A DNA stretch of 64,000 nucleotides from Maridesulfovibrio sp. (GTDB lineage Bacteria > Desulfobacterota > Desulfovibrionia > Desulfovibrionales > Desulfovibrionaceae): the NCBI RefSeq assembly GCF_963678865.1, contig NZ_OY787459.1, forward strand, positions 648,501 through 712,500, in the 5' to 3' direction. Made by a program: the position numbers and the translations under genes. Shown here in pieces: positions 61,019 to 64,000 of the stretch (position 1 is its first letter; the number at the start of each line of letters is the position of its first letter). The notes beneath the pieces were generated by a model. That model saw only the letters and a list, made by a program, of their open reading frames with translations, searched no databases and was not told the DNA's origin.

Positions 61019-61787
61019 TTCCTGTCCTCGTTGGTTTGTAGTTGTTCTGTGTTCAATCTTGGGGTCGGAGCCCGCGAACCGACCTGAAGTATAGGTTTTC
61101 AGTGAATTTCCTTCGCCTACGCTTATTTGCGTTTAATATGAGTCCGGGGCTATATTTGCAAGCCTATTCGCTGAAATGCTACACTAAAAACGAACAGTTC
61201 GTTTTTTGCGTAGCATTTCAAATAGGGATTGAGTTTACAAGATTTTTTTTAACCCTCCTACACAAAAAAACTGTACTATAAGTGTACACAACACCCGTAA
61301 ACGAAAAAATGGCTTAGAACACAACCACCTAAAACGCTCAATGTTCAACAGCATGCTTCAACCATTTAAGGCTAAAGAAAATACTTTCAGCCGCGTTTTT
61401 TTGTTTGAGGATAGTCTCGGTTACGCACCGGCAATTTCAGCCAACAACTGCTCGGCACTCATAATTGATACTCCCATATTTTTCATATTTTAGAGGAGTT
61501 AACTCCGAAAAAATTTCCGCTCCATAAGAACCTTCAGTAAAAAACGCTGCACATCGCTGCCGTTTAAAATTCGTAACGGTAGAGTTGTAGCTTCTTTAGC
61601 TTTTTCACTTTGCATTTCACGGCATTTCAGTTATTTAATTACTGTTTAACCGTAATTTAATAGTCCATGGGTCACGGGGTAGCCCTCTGGATTGCATAGA
61701 CTGGCAGACGGCTGTTTATGCCGCCACTTAATTCAACGGTCCGGCAACAGTTCCGGTCCCGGCCCCAGTACATTAACCGAGCCAGAC
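61019..61787. other. gene-poor stretch with palindromes and leader of the export operon
   Basis: No convincing gene. It holds the hairpin at 61172-61220, an interrupted palindrome TGTAC-TATAAG-TGTACA at 61272-61287, and the 12-bp palindrome GGAGTTAACTCC at 61495-61506. A 38-codon - strand frame runs from ATG 61615 to the stop at 61499 (MQSEKAKEATTLPLRIL...), without a ribosome site, possibly a gene remnant. From about 61660 GC rises; this is likely the promoter and 5' leader of the FtsX-type permease gene. Confidence 0.5.
61172..61220. repeat. large inverted repeat (23-bp arms)
   Basis: Arms 61172-61194 and 61198-61220 are complementary except for two or three positions, with a 3-base loop. 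The stem begins TGAAATGCTAC and ends GTAGCATTTCA. It is AT-rich at the tip (AAAAACGAA). Not followed by a U-run, so a simple terminator is doubtful. It may be an operator, a MITE-like remnant or a transcript stabiliser. Confidence 0.6.
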
Positions 61788-62465
61788 ATGTTGAAAAAGA
61801 AAATTCCATTTCAGAATCAGGACACTGAACCGGATATTGCGGCTCAGGTGGTCCTACCCTTTAAAAAATCTTTTGAGATCAGCCTTAAAAGCCTGAAATC
61901 TCGATTCCTGCGCAACATGGTTACAGTCACCAGTCTCATTCTGGCAGTATCATTTCTGGCCTATGTACTGATCGGTTCGGATATTTCCAGCGGCCTGTAC
62001 AATTCAGGAGATTCTGGGCTGATCAAAATCCTTGAAAAAACCGGGTACGAACCGGGGGGCAGTGCCAAGGAACGCTGGATAGTAATTCTCTCCCTGCTGG
62101 TCTGCACCGTAGGAATCATCAATGCCCAGCTAATGGCTGTGACTGAACGCTTCCGCGAAATCGGAACCATGAAATGCCTAGGGGCACTGGACAGTTTTGT
62201 GCTGCGCCTTTTCCTGCTTGAGGCATCCATGCAGGGAACAGCCGGAGCATTGCTGGGAGCCATCTTCGGAGCGATAATCGCACTCTTGATCGGCATACTC
62301 CGTTTTGGGCTCAACGCCGTAATTTTGCTTCCCCTAGATGAAGTCGGCATGTCTCTTCTCTATTCAATAGGGGTAGGATTCGGCCTGAGTCTTCTGGGAG
62401 TACTTTACCCGGCATTCATTGCTGCACGCATGCGCCCCATCGAAGCAATGCGCGTGGAAGAATAA
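61788..62465 (+). CDS. FtsX-like ABC transporter permease
   Basis: 225 residues from ATG at 61788 (MLKKKIPFQNQD); the longer frame from 61692 is leader sequence. First membrane segment VTSLILAVSFLAYVLIG near 45-62. The FtsX domain follows: VILSLLVCTVGIINAQLMAVTERFREIGTMKCLGA with the typical ERxxEIGxxK/R-A-L/G coupling helix, then two segments and SLLGVLYPAFIAARMRPIEAMR, the family C-terminal signature. With the ATPase downstream it forms a LolCD/MacB-type complex acting in the envelope. Confidence 0.88.
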   Translation: MLKKKIPFQNQDTEPDIAAQVVLPFKKSFEISLKSLKSRFLRNMVTVTSLILAVSFLAYVLIGSDISSGLYNSGDSGLIKILEKTGYEPGGSAKERWIVILSLLVCTVGIINAQLMAVTERFREIGTMKCLGALDSFVLRLFLLEASMQGTAGALLGAIFGAIIALLIGILRFGLNAVILLPLDEVGMSLLYSIGVGFGLSLLGVLYPAFIAARMRPIEAMRVEE

Positions 62466-62507
62466 ATAAAATAAACAGCAACCCAAATAAGATAAAAGGC
62501 GAAAGAT

Positions 62508-63242
62508 ATGGCCGACCAGCACACCATTGTCCGGGTAACCGGAGTCAAGCGTAATTTCAAACTCGGCAACACTGACGTTCAAGCGCTGAAAGGCGTGGAC
62601 CTTGAAATCTATGCCGGTGAATACCTCTCCATCATGGGTCCTTCCGGGTCCGGTAAATCCACCCTGTTCAACATGATCGGCGGACTGGATAAACCATCTG
62701 AAGGCAAGGTCTACATCGACGAGGTGGATATTGCCCAGTTGGACGCCTTTGAACTGGCATGGCTGCGTAACCGCAAAATCGGCTACATTTTCCAGACCTT
62801 CAACCTTATTCAGGTTATGACCGCACTGGAAAATATCACCCTGCCCATGATTTTCGCCGGAGTGCATAACGACGCCGCTGTTGCAAAAGGCATTGAACTG
62901 CTCGATCTGGTTGGGCTGAACAAACGATACAACCACAAGCCGCAGGAACTTTCCGGCGGACAGCAGCAGCGTGTGGCTATAGCAAGATCGCTGGCCAACG
63001 ACCCGGCCATCATCCTTGCTGACGAACCTACCGGGAACCTTGACCTCTCCACCGGGGAAGAAATCATCAAACTCATGAACGAACTGAGCAAGGAACGCGG
63101 AGTGACCATCATTACCGCAACCCACGACTACAAAATGCTCAGCGCCTCGGACCGGGTTGTCTGGATCGAAGACGGACTGATCAAGAAAATAGAACACCGC
63201 GACCAGCTCAACATTGATGTGGGCTGCATCCGCATGGCCTGA
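62508..63242 (+). CDS. ABC transporter ATP-binding protein, LolD/MacB type
   Basis: 244 residues. Walker A GPSGSGKST at 44-52, Q-loop region YIFQTFNLIQVMTALENI, signature LSGGQQQRVAIARSL near 148-162, Walker B IILADEPTGNLD near 168-179, His-switch TATHD near 203. NLI near the Q-loop and the GNLD after Walker B are typical of the LolD/MacB/FtsE group. It lies 42 bases after the permease gene, with which it pairs. Confidence 0.92.
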   Translation: MADQHTIVRVTGVKRNFKLGNTDVQALKGVDLEIYAGEYLSIMGPSGSGKSTLFNMIGGLDKPSEGKVYIDEVDIAQLDAFELAWLRNRKIGYIFQTFNLIQVMTALENITLPMIFAGVHNDAAVAKGIELLDLVGLNKRYNHKPQELSGGQQQRVAIARSLANDPAIILADEPTGNLDLSTGEEIIKLMNELSKERGVTIITATHDYKMLSASDRVVWIEDGLIKKIEHRDQLNIDVGCIRMA

Positions 63243-63261
63243 TCACCGGAGGCTTCCCTTA

Positions 63262-64000
63262 ATGTCCACACTGACATCACAGAATAAAGCTCCGCATTCA
63301 CGCGGCACGACTGCAATCTTTCTGCTGACCGCGTTAATTATGCTGAGCTGCGGTGCACCCGGTACAGCATACAGCTCTGCCGACTCAATCAGGCGGACTA
63401 TTTCCGAACTGTCATCTTTTGGAGACCGTTCCTTCGGTTCCAAAGGAGCAAAACGGGCTGCAGATTACATTGAAATGAAATTTGAAGAACTCGGTGATTT
63501 CAAAACCGGAAAACACCTCTTCCTTGCTCCGGCGATGACAGCATCGGAAACCGTTTTCAGTACAGCAGACGGCAGACAAATCAGCATCAAGCCGGCTAAA
63601 TTAAACGCGGTATCCCCTCCGGCAACCCCGGTAAAAGGCTTAAGCGGCCCGGTAATCTATGTCGGGCATGGATCTCTTAATGATTTCAACGGTCTTCCAG
63701 TCAAAGATGCAATTGTGCTCATGGACATGGAGTCCGGAAAGAACTGGCTCAATGCAGCCAGCCTCGGGGCTGCGGCCTTAATCTATGTTGACAACGGTCC
63801 GACCCTGAAGGGATTTTTCGAGGAAAAGCTGGAACTCTCCCCGCTTGACTTTCCCCGTTATTACATGTCGGCAGCCGACGCGCACCGCATGCTGGGCCTG
63901 AACGCGGATGGAAGATCAAAGACCGTTACCAATTCCGGAAGCCTTAAATCCTCCAGCAAATGGGAGAGGATAGAAGCGGAGAACGTTTACTGCCTAATTG
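63262..64000 (+). CDS. exported protein, PA-domain/M28-peptidase-like (3' end outside window)
   Basis: 246 codons open to the window end. The N-terminus has a basic region and a hydrophobic segment (TTAIFLLTALIMLSCGAPG) with a lipobox-like LSC, so a lipoprotein or signal peptide. SADSIRRTISELSSFGDRSFGSKGAKRAADYIEMKFEELG resembles the N-terminus of M28-type aminopeptidases (split here for length). The later part (GPVIYVGHGSLNDFNGLPVKDAIVLMDMESG, ASLGAAALIYVDNG) resembles a protease-associated insert. Metal ligands would be beyond the window. It follows the ATPase gene by 19 bases, so the three genes form an operon. Confidence 0.65.
   Translation, partial: MSTLTSQNKAPHSRGTTAIFLLTALIMLSCGAPGTAYSSADSIRRTISELSSFGDRSFGSKGAKRAADYIEMKFEELGDFKTGKHLFLAPAMTASETVFSTADGRQISIKPAKLNAVSPPATPVKGLSGPVIYVGHGSLNDFNGLPVKDAIVLMDMESGKNWLNAASLGAAALIYVDNGPTLKGFFEEKLELSPLDFPRYYMSAADAHRMLGLNADGRSKTVTNSGSLKSSSKWERIEAENVYCLI

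Noticed and set aside
61042..61281. 79-residue + strand frame
   Set aside because: It spans the large hairpin, has no ribosome site and no protein-like pattern.
62364..63197. 277-residue - strand frame
   Set aside because: Antisense to the ABC ATPase gene with its Walker and signature motifs.

Overview
The window suggests a marine, Desulfovibrio-like bacterium (Maridesulfovibrio-type Desulfovibrionales). This is inferred from the moderate GC content, a ThiD-ThiN fusion, a PocR-domain histidine kinase, and an intergenic stem-loop repeat family near 56.6 kb that I remember as typical of that group. No rRNA or species marker is present, so the assignment is tentative.

Positions 1-1855 hold the 3' part of a KAP-family P-loop NTPase gene translationally coupled to a gene for a putative abortive-infection (putAbiC-like) membrane protein. 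Both are AT-rich and on the + strand. They look like accessory or defence cargo at the left edge of a prophage.

Positions 1852-40836 are a podovirus-like prophage read almost entirely on the - strand. From right to left it carries: a replication block (DnaB helicase, three small genes, a DnaD-like replication protein with iteron-like repeats in and upstream of it); a DNA-binding protein beside a second repeat array; a minimal tyrosine recombinase coupled to the large terminase; a lysis block (DUF5675 protein and 3TM holin); portal, capsid-staple-like protein, scaffold-like protein and N4-gp56-type capsid protein; connector, tail and fibre proteins; a run of probable internal virion proteins, one almost entirely Ala/Gly; and a 3505-residue polyvalent protein with ParB-like, SF2 helicase, adenine methyltransferase, two zincin-like and LPD38-like domains. 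Two AT-rich cargo insertions on the opposite strand interrupt it: 28.5-32.6 kb (a multi-pass membrane protein, a pentapeptide-repeat/potassium-channel fusion, and two paralogous membrane-anchored pentapeptide proteins) and 37.6-38.8 kb (a fourth pentapeptide protein). This set of four pentapeptide proteins is the best candidate here for an undescribed prophage-borne defence or exclusion system. A tRNA-Leu(UAG) with its 3' end facing the prophage, separated from it by a perfect 21-bp stem terminator, marks the right boundary and may be the integration site.

Positions 41-50 kb are chromosomal: thiamine synthesis (ThiD-ThiN), a PocR/PAS histidine kinase, a YgiQ radical-SAM protein, a divergent diadenylate-cyclase-like (DisA_N) protein, and two exported proteins. 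Positions 49.7-51.9 kb hold ilvBN, preceded by a valine-rich leader peptide and an intrinsic terminator, the classical arrangement for attenuation.

Positions 52.0-60.5 kb are a two-armed glycan-type cluster: three paralogous MurG-fold glycosyltransferases, two GT4 enzymes, a SAM methyltransferase, a histidine phosphatase and a NodB-like deacetylase, mostly with 1-20 base overlaps. Positions 60.5-61.8 kb are gene-poor and rich in inverted repeats. From 61.8 kb to the end there is an FtsX-type permease, a LolD/MacB-type ATPase and the beginning of an exported protein, forming one export or envelope operon.
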